A DNA stretch of 64,000 bases from RUG12461 sp045657665 (GCA_045657665.1 JAZOTN010000018.1:1-64000); one strand, 5' to 3'. Numbered from the stretch's first letter, positions 40,323-49,997 are shown. The notes: generated by a model from the sequence alone, not told the origin. Translations and numbers: made by a program.

Positions 40323-42089
40323 ATGAAAAATCTGAGAGAGAAGATCAGAGAACTGCATATAGAGACGATCGTGTCCGTCCTGATCCTTGTGATGGCGTTT
40401 CTCATGCTTTCCGGGGCGCTCCTTACCTGTGTGCGTCTTGGCAGGGCAGAGAATGAAAAAACAGCGGAAGCGGAGACGGAAACGGAAACAGAGGAACAGA
40501 CTTCTTATGTCCGTGAGGAGGTATACCGGACGGCGGAAAAGCCGTCCCGGGATATGCGGACGGTAACGCTGACGGTATCCTTTGACCAGAATTACGGCGG
40601 AGTAAATGATGTCACGGTTTTTTCCGGGAAATACTTCGGCGGAACGATGCAGTCAAACGGTATTTCGGCTCCGGAGCCTGATAAACGTGACGGCTTCACT
40701 TTTGTGGAGTGGCGCGACAGCGCCGGAAACGCGTTTGAGTCGACAGCGCTTGTGGAAAAGGATATGATGTATTATGGGGTCTGGACAGAGGACCCCTCTC
40801 CCACGGTCACATACAATCCGAACGGCGGAAGGTTCCGGGGAGGACCGTATACAGATCTGATGCCGGCAAAGGTGCTGGAAGGCTCAATCCTTGTGGAGCG
40901 GGACTGGGACGTTTTCACGGAGTGGAACACGGCGTGGGACGGCACCGGAAAAGCCTATAAACCGGGAGATACCATCGATCTCGATGAAAAGGTGACACTG
41001 TACGCCCAGTGGAACGGGCTCCGGCTCCTTACCTTTGTTCCGAACGGCGGAAAATTTACGGACAAAGATTTTAAAAATCCGGTCAAGGTAGAGATCGGAA
41101 AGACCATTGAAGCGCCGAAGATCTCAAAACTCGGCTACACCTTCGACGGATGGTATGAAACCGAGATCACGCCGTTCCCCTATGACTTTACGATGCCGGT
41201 CACAAGGGACGCGGTGCTTTACGCAAGATGGATCGAGGATAACAGCATGACCCGGATCGGGCTTATCAATGATGAACTCCTTCTCGGTATCTGGGAACTT
41301 CCGGAGGGAGAAACCAAGCTCGAAAAGGATACCGAAGGAAAGTCCTATTCATCCCTGAAGCCGAAAAAAGATAAGTATAAGCTTTACGGCTGGTTTACGA
41401 CGAAGGATGCAAAGGGTATCATGATAGTGAATCCGGACGGTTCCATCGTGAAAGAAAACTTTGACAAGCTTCCGAAGCCGGATGAGGAAAAACGTTATAC
41501 ACCGCTTTACGCATGCTGGATGAGCTCTTCCAAGATGAATGCCGTGGATATGACATCTCCGGCTGCTACGCTGACCTCCGGCAGCATCTACATACTGTCC
41601 TCGGATGACAAGATCTCCAAGGCGGCGTATCGTGGGGATAACGGGATCCAGAGTGATGATGAGTTCATGTCGTCTGCATCCTATTTTGACATGACAAGCG
41701 GGAAGACGCTGAAAGTACTTGACAATTCTCCGATTGCGGAAAAGAACAAGACCTGGATCGCAACGCTCTCAGCGGCGGAGGGAGATGAGCATACGTATTT
41801 CAATCTCTCCAGCGGAAGCACCAAAACCGGCAGTTCCCTGTATCTTGTATACGCGGATGGAGAGGTCAAAACCGTTAAGGAAAGCGAGATTGTTGATCCG
41901 AATGATGCGAAATGGTATATGGATGAAAACGGCGCACTAAGACATTCTGGCGGGCAGTTTCTCAACTATAATACCGATGTAAAGGATAAGACAAAGGGCA
42001 ACAATCCACTGTATCTTACTGATGCATCCGTAACACCGGTAAAGGTATTTGAAACAAAGGAACAGACGGTATATACATTCGGCAAGTAG
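40323..42089 (+). CDS. Membrane-anchored surface protein with InlB-like B repeats
   Basis: 588 residues. Membrane helix at about 15-37, a Glu/Thr-rich linker (residues about 43-60), then at least three InlB/Flg_new repeats of about 65 residues with the hallmarks GFTFVEWRDSAGN, YNPNGGRF...YAQWNG and GYTFDGWYE...LYARWIED. The last 170 residues have no repeat. Third gene of the surface operon; no sortase signal or C-terminal anchor, so the N-terminal helix is the anchor. Confidence 0.75.
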   Translation: MKNLREKIRELHIETIVSVLILVMAFLMLSGALLTCVRLGRAENEKTAEAETETETEEQTSYVREEVYRTAEKPSRDMRTVTLTVSFDQNYGGVNDVTVFSGKYFGGTMQSNGISAPEPDKRDGFTFVEWRDSAGNAFESTALVEKDMMYYGVWTEDPSPTVTYNPNGGRFRGGPYTDLMPAKVLEGSILVERDWDVFTEWNTAWDGTGKAYKPGDTIDLDEKVTLYAQWNGLRLLTFVPNGGKFTDKDFKNPVKVEIGKTIEAPKISKLGYTFDGWYETEITPFPYDFTMPVTRDAVLYARWIEDNSMTRIGLINDELLLGIWELPEGETKLEKDTEGKSYSSLKPKKDKYKLYGWFTTKDAKGIMIVNPDGSIVKENFDKLPKPDEEKRYTPLYACWMSSSKMNAVDMTSPAATLTSGSIYILSSDDKISKAAYRGDNGIQSDDEFMSSASYFDMTSGKTLKVLDNSPIAEKNKTWIATLSAAEGDEHTYFNLSSGSTKTGSSLYLVYADGEVKTVKESEIVDPNDAKWYMDENGALRHSGGQFLNYNTDVKDKTKGNNPLYLTDASVTPVKVFETKEQTVYTFGK

Positions 42090-42113
42090 AACAGATTACA
42101 TGAGGAGGATTTT

Positions 42114-43763
42114 ATGGAAAACAAAGGAAAGTATTATCTGACGACGGCGATCACGTACACGTCAGGAAAGCCGCATATCGGAAACAGCTACGAGATCGTG
42201 CTGGCGGATTCCATCGCGCGGTATAAGAAGGCCGACGGCTATGATGTTCATTTTCTGACGGGTACGGACGAGCACGGGCAGAAGATCGAAACGCGCGCCA
42301 TTGAAGAAGGACAGACACCCAAGGAATTCGTGGATACAACGGCCGGGATCGTAAAAAGCCTCTGGGATCTGATGAACACGTCTTATGACCGCTTCATCCG
42401 TACCACGGACGAGGACCATGAGAGACAGATCCAGAAGATCTTCAAGAGACTTTTCGACCAGGGAGATATCTATAAGGGTGCCTATGAAGGCATGTACTGC
42501 ACGGAATGTGAGGCATTTTACACGAACTCCCAGCTCACGGAGGAAGGGAAGTGTCCGGTCTGCGGCGGAGAGGTACATCCCGCAAAGGAGGAGGCATACT
42601 TCTTTAAAATGACGAAGTATGCGGACCGCCTGATCGAGTACATCAACAGTCATCCGGAGTTTATTCAGCCGGTCAGCAGAAAGAATGAGATGATGAACAA
42701 CTTCCTTCTGCCGGGACTTCAGGATCTTTGCGTATCAAGAACCTCCTTTAAATGGGGGATTCCCGTGGACTTTGACCCGGGACACGTGGTGTATGTGTGG
42801 CTGGATGCGCTCTGCAACTATATCACGGGGATTGAATACGATGCGGACGGAAACAGCGGTCCTCTTTATAAGACCTACTGGCCGGCGGATCTTCATCTGA
42901 TCGGAAAGGACATCTTAAGATTCCATACGATTTACTGGCCGATCTTTCTGATGGCGCTCGGCGAGCCTCTGCCAAGGCAGATCTTCGGACATCCGTGGCT
43001 TTTGCAGGGCGGCGAAAAGATGAGCAAGAGTAAAGGAAACGTGATCTATGCCGATGATCTGGTAAATCTTTTCGGTGTGGATGCGACCCGGTACTTTGTA
43101 CTTCATGAGATGCCTTATGAAAATGACGGCGTGATCACTTGGGAGCTGATGGTGGAAAGGACAAATTCCGACCTTGCAAATACCCTCGGAAATCTCGTCA
43201 ACCGTACTATCTCCATGTCGAACAAGTATTTCGGCGGTATCGTTGAGGATAAGGGCGCAGCGGAGCCTCTGGATCAGGAGGTGAAGGATGTCTGCACAAG
43301 TGCATATGAAAAAGTGGAAAAACTCATGGAAGACCTCCGGGTGGCAGATGCCCTGACCGAGATCTTCCAGATCTTCCGGCGCCTTAATAAATATATTGAT
43401 GAGACCGAGCCCTGGGTGCTTGCAAAGGATGATGCGAAAAAAGACCGGCTTTCCACGGTTCTTTACAATCTGACCGAAGGGATCATGATCGGTGCGTCTC
43501 TTCTTGCACCTTTCCTGCCGGAAACCGGAAAGAAGATCGGAGAACAGCTCAATGCCGGGCTTCGCGAATTTGATACGCTTGGTGAATTCGGAAAATATCC
43601 GTCCGGAAACAAGGTGATAGAGAAGCCGGAGATCCTGTTTGCAAGGCTTGATGCGAAGGAGATCCTTGCGAAAGCGGAGGAGATCAAGGAGAAGCAGAGC
43701 AAAGAGTTTCTCGCGCACGAGGAAAAGGCTCGTATCAACCGGGAGAAAGCGGGGATTTCCTGA
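42114..43763 (+). CDS. metG: Methionyl-tRNA synthetase without the C-terminal tRNA-binding domain
   Basis: 549 residues. HIGN at 21-24 is the HIGH motif, the zinc knuckle CTECEAFYTNS...CPVCGG is present, KMSKSKGNVIY is the second signature and the helical anticodon domain follows. Many Clostridial MetRS are about 640-670 residues with a Trbp111-like OB domain; here the protein stops after AHEEKARINREKAGIS, four bases before tatD. It may be naturally short or shortened by deletion. AGGAGG precedes the ATG. Confidence 0.95.
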   Translation: MENKGKYYLTTAITYTSGKPHIGNSYEIVLADSIARYKKADGYDVHFLTGTDEHGQKIETRAIEEGQTPKEFVDTTAGIVKSLWDLMNTSYDRFIRTTDEDHERQIQKIFKRLFDQGDIYKGAYEGMYCTECEAFYTNSQLTEEGKCPVCGGEVHPAKEEAYFFKMTKYADRLIEYINSHPEFIQPVSRKNEMMNNFLLPGLQDLCVSRTSFKWGIPVDFDPGHVVYVWLDALCNYITGIEYDADGNSGPLYKTYWPADLHLIGKDILRFHTIYWPIFLMALGEPLPRQIFGHPWLLQGGEKMSKSKGNVIYADDLVNLFGVDATRYFVLHEMPYENDGVITWELMVERTNSDLANTLGNLVNRTISMSNKYFGGIVEDKGAAEPLDQEVKDVCTSAYEKVEKLMEDLRVADALTEIFQIFRRLNKYIDETEPWVLAKDDAKKDRLSTVLYNLTEGIMIGASLLAPFLPETGKKIGEQLNAGLREFDTLGEFGKYPSGNKVIEKPEILFARLDAKEILAKAEEIKEKQSKEFLAHEEKARINREKAGIS

Positions 43764-43767
43764 AACA

Positions 43768-44541
43768 ATGATATTTGAAACCCATGCTCATTATGATGAC
43801 AGCCGGTATGATGAGGACCGGGAGTCCCTGCTTGAAAGCCTCCCTGAGAACGGGATCACCCGCGTCATCAATGTCTGCGCTGATGAGGATTCTCTGACAA
43901 CGACCATAGAGCTTTCGGAGAAATATGATTTTATCTATGCAGCAGTCGGACTCCATCCGTCAGAGATCGGATGCCTTGATGATAGGATGCTGGATCGTAT
44001 CCGGCTTCTTGCGGCTAGAGAAAAAACGGTCGCTGTCGGGGAGATTGGACTGGATTATTACTGGGAAAAGGATCCCGGAGCACAGGAAGCGCAGCGGCAG
44101 GCATTCTTAAAGCAGCTTTCCGTTGCGAAGGAAACACATCTTCCCGTGATCATTCATTCACGGGATGCGGCGCCGGATACCCTTTCCATTATGAAAGATG
44201 CTGCTGCAGACGGGATCCCCGGTGTGATCCACTGCTATTCCTACGAAAAGACGCAGGCGCTTACCTATGTTGATATGGGCTACTGTATCGGCGTGGGAGG
44301 GGTGGTCACGTTTCAGAACGGCAGGAAACTGAAGGAAACGGTGGAAGAGATACCGCTGGATCATATCCTTCTGGAAACCGACTGTCCTTATCTTGCGCCC
44401 GAACCAAACCGGGGCAGTCGCAATTCGTCTCTCTTTCTTCCGCTCATAAGGGATGCAGTGGCGGAGATCAAAGGCGTTTCCCCGGATGAAGTGGAGAAAG
44501 TGACCTACGAAAATGCAAAACGACTCTTTGGTATATCCTGA
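43768..44541 (+). CDS. tatD: TatD family deoxyribonuclease
   Basis: 257 residues, TIM-barrel metal hydrolase. ETHAHYDD (His-x-His ligands), AVGEIGLDYYW (Glu ligand), VIIHSRDA (His), GVIHCYS (His) and LLETDCPYLAP (Asp) are all present. The conserved order metG-tatD-rsmA is kept. ATG 43768 is chosen because the family starts with the HxH strand. Confidence 0.93.
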   Translation: MIFETHAHYDDSRYDEDRESLLESLPENGITRVINVCADEDSLTTTIELSEKYDFIYAAVGLHPSEIGCLDDRMLDRIRLLAAREKTVAVGEIGLDYYWEKDPGAQEAQRQAFLKQLSVAKETHLPVIIHSRDAAPDTLSIMKDAAADGIPGVIHCYSYEKTQALTYVDMGYCIGVGGVVTFQNGRKLKETVEEIPLDHILLETDCPYLAPEPNRGSRNSSLFLPLIRDAVAEIKGVSPDEVEKVTYENAKRLFGIS

Positions 44542-45388
44542 GAATACCATAGCGGTTCTGAAAAAATATAACCTTTCCGCCAAGAAGCATTACGGCCAGA
44601 ACTTTCTTATCGATGAGAGGGTGCTTACCAGGATCATAGAAGCGGCAGAGGTCGGAAAGGATGATTTTGTTCTTGAGATCGGACCCGGGATCGGAACGCT
44701 TACGGAGGCGCTGATAAAAGCGGCACGGAGCGTATGCGCGGTTGAGATCGACAAGTCGCTGATCCCGGTGCTTTCGGATGTGCTTGGGAAGTATGAGAAT
44801 TGGGAAATCCGAAATGAAGACATCTTAAAAACGGATATTCAAAAGATCGCGGAGGAAAAGAACGGCGGTTCGCCCATCAAGATCGTGGCGAACCTGCCCT
44901 ACTACATCACGACGCCCATCCTTATGAAGCTGCTGGAATCCGGCGCGCCCATCGAGAGTATTACCGTGATGGTGCAGCTGGAGGTGGCGGACAGGATGAG
45001 AAGCGGTCCCGGGAGCAAGGATTACGGAGCCATTTCACTGGCGATCCGGTATTATGCGGAGCCGGAACTGATCTGCAGGGTTCCGAGAAACTCATTTATC
45101 CCACGGCCGAATGTGGACAGCGCTGTACTCCGGCTTCGAAGAAGAACCCGGCCGCCGGTGGATACGAAAGATCCCGATGCCATGTTCCGTCTGATCCGCG
45201 CATCCTTTAACCAGCGCAGAAAGACGCTGATCAACGGGATCCTGGGTTCCGGGATCAGTTCTCTGTCAAGGGATGAGATAAAAGAAGCCGTTGAGGAGGC
45301 GGGGTTTTCTCCAACCGTGAGGGGAGAGACGCTCTCTCTTGAGGAATTCGCAAGGCTGAGTGATATTCTGATACGAAAAGGATCATAA
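44513..45388 (+). CDS. rsmA: 16S rRNA (adenine1518-N6/adenine1519-N6)-dimethyltransferase
   Basis: 291 residues. KKHYGQNFLIDERVLTRI, the SAM loop LEIGPGIGTLTEAL, the acidic AVEID strand, and the catalytic motif NLPYYITTPI are all diagnostic for KsgA. The C-terminal helical domain follows (FNQRRKTLINGIL). Starts inside tatD, overlapping by 29 bases. Confidence 0.96.
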   Translation: MQNDSLVYPENTIAVLKKYNLSAKKHYGQNFLIDERVLTRIIEAAEVGKDDFVLEIGPGIGTLTEALIKAARSVCAVEIDKSLIPVLSDVLGKYENWEIRNEDILKTDIQKIAEEKNGGSPIKIVANLPYYITTPILMKLLESGAPIESITVMVQLEVADRMRSGPGSKDYGAISLAIRYYAEPELICRVPRNSFIPRPNVDSAVLRLRRRTRPPVDTKDPDAMFRLIRASFNQRRKTLINGILGSGISSLSRDEIKEAVEEAGFSPTVRGETLSLEEFARLSDILIRKGS

Positions 45389-45421
45389 AAAACAGAGCTT
45401 TTACTAGAGTTTATTTGGAAG

Positions 45422-47077
45422 ATGCTTGATTTTAAAGATTACGGCAGAACAGTACAAAAACAGGTCAGCGGGATCTTAAACAATCGCGGCGTAAACGGGG
45501 ACGAACTGAAGAAAAGCTGCGATGAGCTGATCGAACACGGCAAGAGGACAAGGGATGACAGACTCCTTGGCTTTGCCTATTTTTTCCGTGCGGAAAATGA
45601 ATTCATCAATAACCGGAATGACGAGTTTCTCCGGAATATTATGACAGGTCTCCAGTACATGGATGCCTCCGGGCAATGGGAACTTATGGCGCGTTCCTAT
45701 AACCTCATGGGGATCACCTCGATCAACCGGGGGAACGCTCCGTTTGCGATGGATTATTATCTGACCGCGCTCAAATACTGTACGACCCATGGACTGGATG
45801 AGATCGCGATCATCGTCAACATCAATATCGGCATGCTTTACATGGGTTTTAACGATTATCAGCAGGCTACACGCTATTTTGAAAGTGCTCTTGGCTTTTT
45901 GAATGAGAGAAAAGAGATCCCGGGAAGAGAAGACCTTATGTTCAGCGCTTATATCGGACTTGCGGGAGGATGCCTTCTCCGCCGCGACCTGATGCAGGGC
46001 AGGAACTATATGAGCCGTGCAAAGATCGAAGGAAAGATCGATGATGATCCGGTCAGTCTTCTCGTGTACCATTGTTTTGAAGCACGGATCTATGACGAGG
46101 AAAAGAAGTTCAAACTCCGGGATGAGGCGATCTCTGATGTGTCAAAGCTCATCGAACAGGAGATGCCGCTGATAGACATCTTTGATGATGTTTTCCGCTA
46201 CGCGGAGTTGCTTCTTAATATTGAACGGTATGAAGAGCTCTGGGTCGTTCTGGAAAAGCTTGAGCATATCACGAAAAAAGCCAATTTAAGGCATCTTGAG
46301 AAAAGGATCCTTTCCCTTAAGATTAAGTATTACAAGAATTTCGGCGACCGGGCAGGTTATCTGCAGGCGGCTGGGCTTTACTATGAGATCTCCGACATGA
46401 TGGAAAAGGAAAACACCTTTGTGGTAGGGAAGATGCTGGATATCCGGAGTTTCCTTGAAGAATCCGCGAAAAAGCAGAAACAGATGAGGGAACAGAACCG
46501 TGAACTCCAAATGAAGTCCGAGACAGATGCACTTACAGGGCTTTCAAACCGGTTCCGCCTTCAGACGCAGGCTCATGATGCTTTTGATCATGCGATGCAA
46601 AACGGCAGCAGTTTTGCCATCGAAATACTGGATGTGGACTATTTCAAGGGTTATAACGATAATTACGGGCATCAGGCCGGCGATGACTGTATCCGGGGAG
46701 TCGCGAACCGGATCGGATCCATGATGGAGCATCCCGGTGTTTTCTCTGCACGTTACGGCGGAGATGAATTCGTTCTTGTCTATGAGGGATATACGATCGA
46801 TCAGGTAGAGGGAATGATGAAAGAACTTCGGGAAAAGATCATAGGCATGAATATGAAACACGAATACTCGAAAGCGGCACCATATGTGACAATCTCGCAA
46901 GGAGCGTGTTTCGGGATCCCGTCAGAAGGGGAAAAGGTGGAAAGTTATCTCCACACGGCAGATGAAATGCTCTACCGGATCAAAGAGGTGTCAAGAAACA
47001 GCTACCGTATTACGGAATATGGAAAGGAAGAGTCGATCAAAGCCCTTCAAAATGCGCTTCAGAAGAAAGAAGACTGA
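45422..47077 (+). CDS. TPR-containing diguanylate cyclase
   Basis: 551 residues. The first 350 residues are helical repeats of TPR type (YNLMGITSINRGNAPFAMDYYLTALKYC, IGMLYMGFNDYQQATRYFESALGFL). A coiled segment leads to a GGDEF domain with intact GGDEF at 446-450, preceded by DVDYFKGYNDNYGHQAGDDC. No RxxD inhibitory site. No membrane helix, so it is a cytoplasmic cyclase with a protein-interaction sensor. The same TPR-GGDEF arrangement occurs in several gut Clostridia. Its end overlaps the convergent GNAT gene by 41 bases. Confidence 0.87.
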   Translation: MLDFKDYGRTVQKQVSGILNNRGVNGDELKKSCDELIEHGKRTRDDRLLGFAYFFRAENEFINNRNDEFLRNIMTGLQYMDASGQWELMARSYNLMGITSINRGNAPFAMDYYLTALKYCTTHGLDEIAIIVNINIGMLYMGFNDYQQATRYFESALGFLNERKEIPGREDLMFSAYIGLAGGCLLRRDLMQGRNYMSRAKIEGKIDDDPVSLLVYHCFEARIYDEEKKFKLRDEAISDVSKLIEQEMPLIDIFDDVFRYAELLLNIERYEELWVVLEKLEHITKKANLRHLEKRILSLKIKYYKNFGDRAGYLQAAGLYYEISDMMEKENTFVVGKMLDIRSFLEESAKKQKQMREQNRELQMKSETDALTGLSNRFRLQTQAHDAFDHAMQNGSSFAIEILDVDYFKGYNDNYGHQAGDDCIRGVANRIGSMMEHPGVFSARYGGDEFVLVYEGYTIDQVEGMMKELREKIIGMNMKHEYSKAAPYVTISQGACFGIPSEGEKVESYLHTADEMLYRIKEVSRNSYRITEYGKEESIKALQNALQKKED

Positions 47078-47600
47078 AAAGGATGTGATCCTCCCATTTT
47101 CCGTTGATATAGTAGATTTTGCGCTCGGTTCCTTCATTAACGAAGCCAAGGCGTTCCATAAGCCGTATGGAGCGGTCGTTGTCCGGCATTATTTCCGCAA
47201 TGATACGATGGAGCCTTAACTCATCAAAAACAATGCGAACCCCTTCACGGAGCGCTTCCGTCATATAGCCCCTGCCCCAATGGCGCTCGTCCAGCTTGTA
47301 TCCGAGTTTGCAGCTCTGATAGTAAGCTCTCTTGATATCGCGGAAGCTGATGGTTCCTATGATCTCATTGGTTTCTTTCAAAAAGATCCAGAAACGAACC
47401 TGCGTTCCCTGAACGGCCATATTGTATTCGATCTCCAGGATCGATTTCTGGTGTCCGACAGTATAGAAGCCATCCTCACGGGGAGGCTCGTTTTTTTCAA
47501 AGAGTTCTTTGTTGCCGAGATAAAAATCCAGAACCTCTCTTGCATAAAAGGGTTCTACGATCTTCAGGATCAAACGGTCAGTATCATAAGAGAAATTCAT
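47037..47600 (-). CDS. RimJ/RimL-type GNAT acetyltransferase
   Basis: 187 residues. TDRLILKIVEPFYAREVLDFY opening, FWIFLKETNEIIGTISFRDI, acetyl-CoA loop ERHWGRGYMTEALR, HRIIAEIMPDNDRSIRLMERLGF and the terminal DHILFSLL are typical of the Rim group that acetylates protein N-termini or small amines. The frame extends upstream to 47852 but the ATG at 47600 marks the family start. Tail overlaps the TPR-GGDEF gene on the other strand. Confidence 0.85.
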   Translation of the reverse strand: MNFSYDTDRLILKIVEPFYAREVLDFYLGNKELFEKNEPPREDGFYTVGHQKSILEIEYNMAVQGTQVRFWIFLKETNEIIGTISFRDIKRAYYQSCKLGYKLDERHWGRGYMTEALREGVRIVFDELRLHRIIAEIMPDNDRSIRLMERLGFVNEGTERKIYYINGKWEDHILFSLLSSEAHFEGL

Positions 47601-47658
47601 AACACACCTATTATAACGAAAAACAGGCGAAAATAAAAGACATTCATGGAGGCGCAGC

Positions 47659-48153
47659 ATGAGGAAGCCAGATCTCAAGCCCGATGAAATATATATGAGA
47701 GCAGCACTCCGGGAAGCGCGGAAAGCATATGCGATCGATGAGGTACCGATCGGCTGCGTGATCGTGCAGGAAGGGAAGATCATTGCACGGGGATACAACC
47801 GGCGGAATACGGACAAAAACACCCTTTCCCACGCAGAACTTACCGCGATCAAAAAGGCAAGTAAAAAGACCGGAGACTGGAGGCTGGAGGACTGTACACT
47901 TTATGTGACGCTGGAGCCGTGCCAGATGTGTGCCGGGGCCATCGTCCAGTCACGGATCAAACGGGTTGTGATCGGCGCGATGAACCCGAAGGCGGGATGT
48001 GCGGGATCTATCCTGAATCTTCTTCAGATGAAGGAGTTCAATCATCAGACGGAAACGGAAAAGGGAGTGCTGGAACAGGAGTGTTCCGGGCTTCTCAGCA
48101 GATTTTTTGAAGAACTGCGGGAAAAGAAGAATGGAAAACAGGACGCAGGTTAA
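47659..48153 (+). CDS. tadA: tRNA-specific adenosine deaminase
   Basis: 164 residues. Zinc deaminase motifs HAELTAI (His, Glu) and PCQMCAGAI (two Cys) are complete, with SRIKRVVIGAMNPKAGC following as in TadA. Converts A34 to inosine in tRNA-Arg. GGAGGCGCAGC precedes the ATG. Confidence 0.93.
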   Translation: MRKPDLKPDEIYMRAALREARKAYAIDEVPIGCVIVQEGKIIARGYNRRNTDKNTLSHAELTAIKKASKKTGDWRLEDCTLYVTLEPCQMCAGAIVQSRIKRVVIGAMNPKAGCAGSILNLLQMKEFNHQTETEKGVLEQECSGLLSRFFEELREKKNGKQDAG

Positions 48154-49507
48154 AAAACATTCAAGAGCCAGCCTCAATATGGTGGAAGGACCGCTGCTGA
48201 GCAAGATCATCTTTTTTGCCCTGCCGCTGGCCGCAAGCTCTGTACTGCAACAGCTGTTTAATGCTGCGGATATTGCGGTAGTGGGAAGGTTTGCCAGTTC
48301 CGAGGCAATGGCTGCGGTCGGATCCAATGCTTCCGTGATCGGATTACTCATAAACTTGTTTGTGGGGCTTGCAGTCGGTGCAAATGTGGTGATCGCGAAT
48401 CTCATCGGCGCGAATCACAGGGAAAGGATCAATGAGGCGGTACATACCGTCATAGCAGTCGCTTTTCTTGCCGGGATCCTCATTCTTGGAATCGGATTCG
48501 TTCTTGCAAAGCCGATCCTTTCTCTTATGGGAGCACCCGATAATGTTATGGATCTGGCGGTACTTTATCTCCGGGTATATTTTTTCGGTATGCCGGTGGT
48601 GCTTCTCTATAATTACGGCTCCGCGATCCTGAGAAGCAAGGGGGACAGCCGGCGGCCGCTTCTGGCACTGGCTCTTTCCGGTGTTGCAAATATCGGACTC
48701 AACCTTCTGTTTGTCATCGTCTTTCACCTTTCTGTTGTTGGGGTTGCTCTTGCAACCGTATTCAGTAACTGTATCGGCGCGGGACTGATCCTTTATTTTC
48801 TGATGACGGAGGAAGAGGATTTTCGTTTTTCGTTCCGGAAGCTCCGCATCCATAAAAGATATCTGGTCTATGTACTCCGGATCGGCCTGCCGGCAGGTCT
48901 TCAGGGCATGGTCTTTTCTTTTTCCAATGTGGTCATCCAGAGTGCGATCAACAGCTTTGGCTCAGCCTGTATTGCAGGTTCGACCGCAGCGCAGAATTTT
49001 GAATTTATCTGCTATTGCTTTGTAAATGCTGTGGCACAGACAGCTGTGACGTTTACCAGTCAAAACTATGGTGCCGGCAATGAGGAGCGGTGCAAAAAGG
49101 TGTTCCGCCTTACCATGCTGATTGGGATCGTGATAGATATCGGAACGGTAGCGGTATTCATGCTGTTGCGTTATCCGCTGATCCACATCTTTACGACGGA
49201 TCCCGATGTCATAGAGTTTGCTATGGTGCGAATGATGCGTGCCTGCCTCTTTCATGCATTGATCGGAACTTATGAGATCAGCGGAGGCTGCATCCGAGGC
49301 ATGAACAGATCGCTTGTTCCTGCGCTGATTTCCGTATTTGGTACCTGCGCGTTCCGCTTATGCTATGTGTTCCTCGTTCTTCCGCAAAACAGAACGTTTG
49401 CGACACTCATGAATGTGTATCCAATTTCCTGGGTTTTTACCGGGATTGCAATGCTGACAGCTTACTTTTTGATCCGGAGAAGGGCGTTTAGAATATTGAA
49501 AAAGTGA
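48131..49507 (+). CDS. MATE family efflux transporter
   Basis: 458 residues, twelve helices in two homologous halves. FFALPLAASSVLQQLFNAADIAVVGRF is the usual first helix, and the loops SKGDSRRPLLALALSGVANIGLNLLFVI and GMNRSLVPALISVFGTCAFRL are repeated MATE motifs. Drug/cation efflux with H+ or Na+. ATG 48131 lies within tadA; downstream comes the second copy of the structured repeat. Confidence 0.9.
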   Translation: MENRTQVKKHSRASLNMVEGPLLSKIIFFALPLAASSVLQQLFNAADIAVVGRFASSEAMAAVGSNASVIGLLINLFVGLAVGANVVIANLIGANHRERINEAVHTVIAVAFLAGILILGIGFVLAKPILSLMGAPDNVMDLAVLYLRVYFFGMPVVLLYNYGSAILRSKGDSRRPLLALALSGVANIGLNLLFVIVFHLSVVGVALATVFSNCIGAGLILYFLMTEEEDFRFSFRKLRIHKRYLVYVLRIGLPAGLQGMVFSFSNVVIQSAINSFGSACIAGSTAAQNFEFICYCFVNAVAQTAVTFTSQNYGAGNEERCKKVFRLTMLIGIVIDIGTVAVFMLLRYPLIHIFTTDPDVIEFAMVRMMRACLFHALIGTYEISGGCIRGMNRSLVPALISVFGTCAFRLCYVFLVLPQNRTFATLMNVYPISWVFTGIAMLTAYFLIRRRAFRILKK

Positions 49508-49533
49508 GGGGATAGGGAAATAAAAAAGAGGCA

Positions 49534-49666
49534 TGTCGCATTAGTCACATGGCACGTACGTGCCATGCGGAATTTGCACAAAGGTCCGGCCGGACATGCT
49601 AGCATGTCCGCGCGGACTTCTGTGCAAATCGCACTTGCGGCGCAGCCGCATAGCGCTAATGCGACA
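49534..49666. repeat. 133-bp structured repeat, copy 2 (matches 10020-10152)
   Basis: Same length and ends (TGTCGCATTAG/CTAATGCGACA) as copy 1. Arm A here is the perfect palindrome CATGGCACGTACGTGCCATG, where copy 1 has A-T at the position that is G-C here. In arm B the inner palindrome is CGGACATGCTAGCATGTCCG, again with paired changes, and the two-base mismatches flanking it are swapped as if the inner part had been inverted. Arm C keeps TGCGGC/GCCGCA. It lies between the MATE gene and the 3' end of the SRP RNA gene, without T run. Confidence 0.9.
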
Positions 49667-49691
49667 GTTAATTTCCGATCAATATAAAAAA

Positions 49692-49954
49692 CCGAGCATC
49701 CTGCTTTGAATCCGGATCCCTGACGTTACCAATGCATTAGGCTCAGCCCAGGCACCCTCGCGGCACACAAGGAGGTTCTGTTTAGTGCTGCTTTGTTCCC
49801 AACCTGACACGGTTCACAGATTCCTGTTGCGCAAGACCCGGGCATCAACGCTGCTTGCAAAGGGCAGCTCAACAACCCAAAACCCGAGGCAGGATATCAC
49901 TCCGGCTATAGCGGATTGCCGGTACAGGGTGCCGCTAACTCCCCAGCTGCTCGG
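49692..49954 (-). ncRNA. ffs: Signal recognition particle RNA (long Gram-positive type)
   Basis: About 263 nt on the minus strand. The 5' end CCGAGCA pairs with the 3' end TGCTCGG. The apical S-domain segment GTGTCAGG...GGAACAAAGCAGCAC is the Ffh binding hairpin, and the long helices plus a 5' Alu-like part mark the Bacillus/Clostridium scRNA form. A run of T follows the 3' end (49691-49685). The promoter at 49962-49990 is a perfect match. Confidence 0.92.
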
Positions 49955-49961
49955 AAATCTT

Positions 49962-49990
49962 ATTATATCGGGTTTTGAAAGGTTTGTCAA
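49962..49990 (-). promoter_or_regulatory. Consensus promoter of the SRP RNA
   Basis: On the minus strand TTGACA (49990-49985), a 17-base spacer and TATAAT (49967-49962); both boxes are perfect. The predicted start is at about 49955. Confidence 0.9.
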
Positions 49991-49997
49991 AAAGGAC

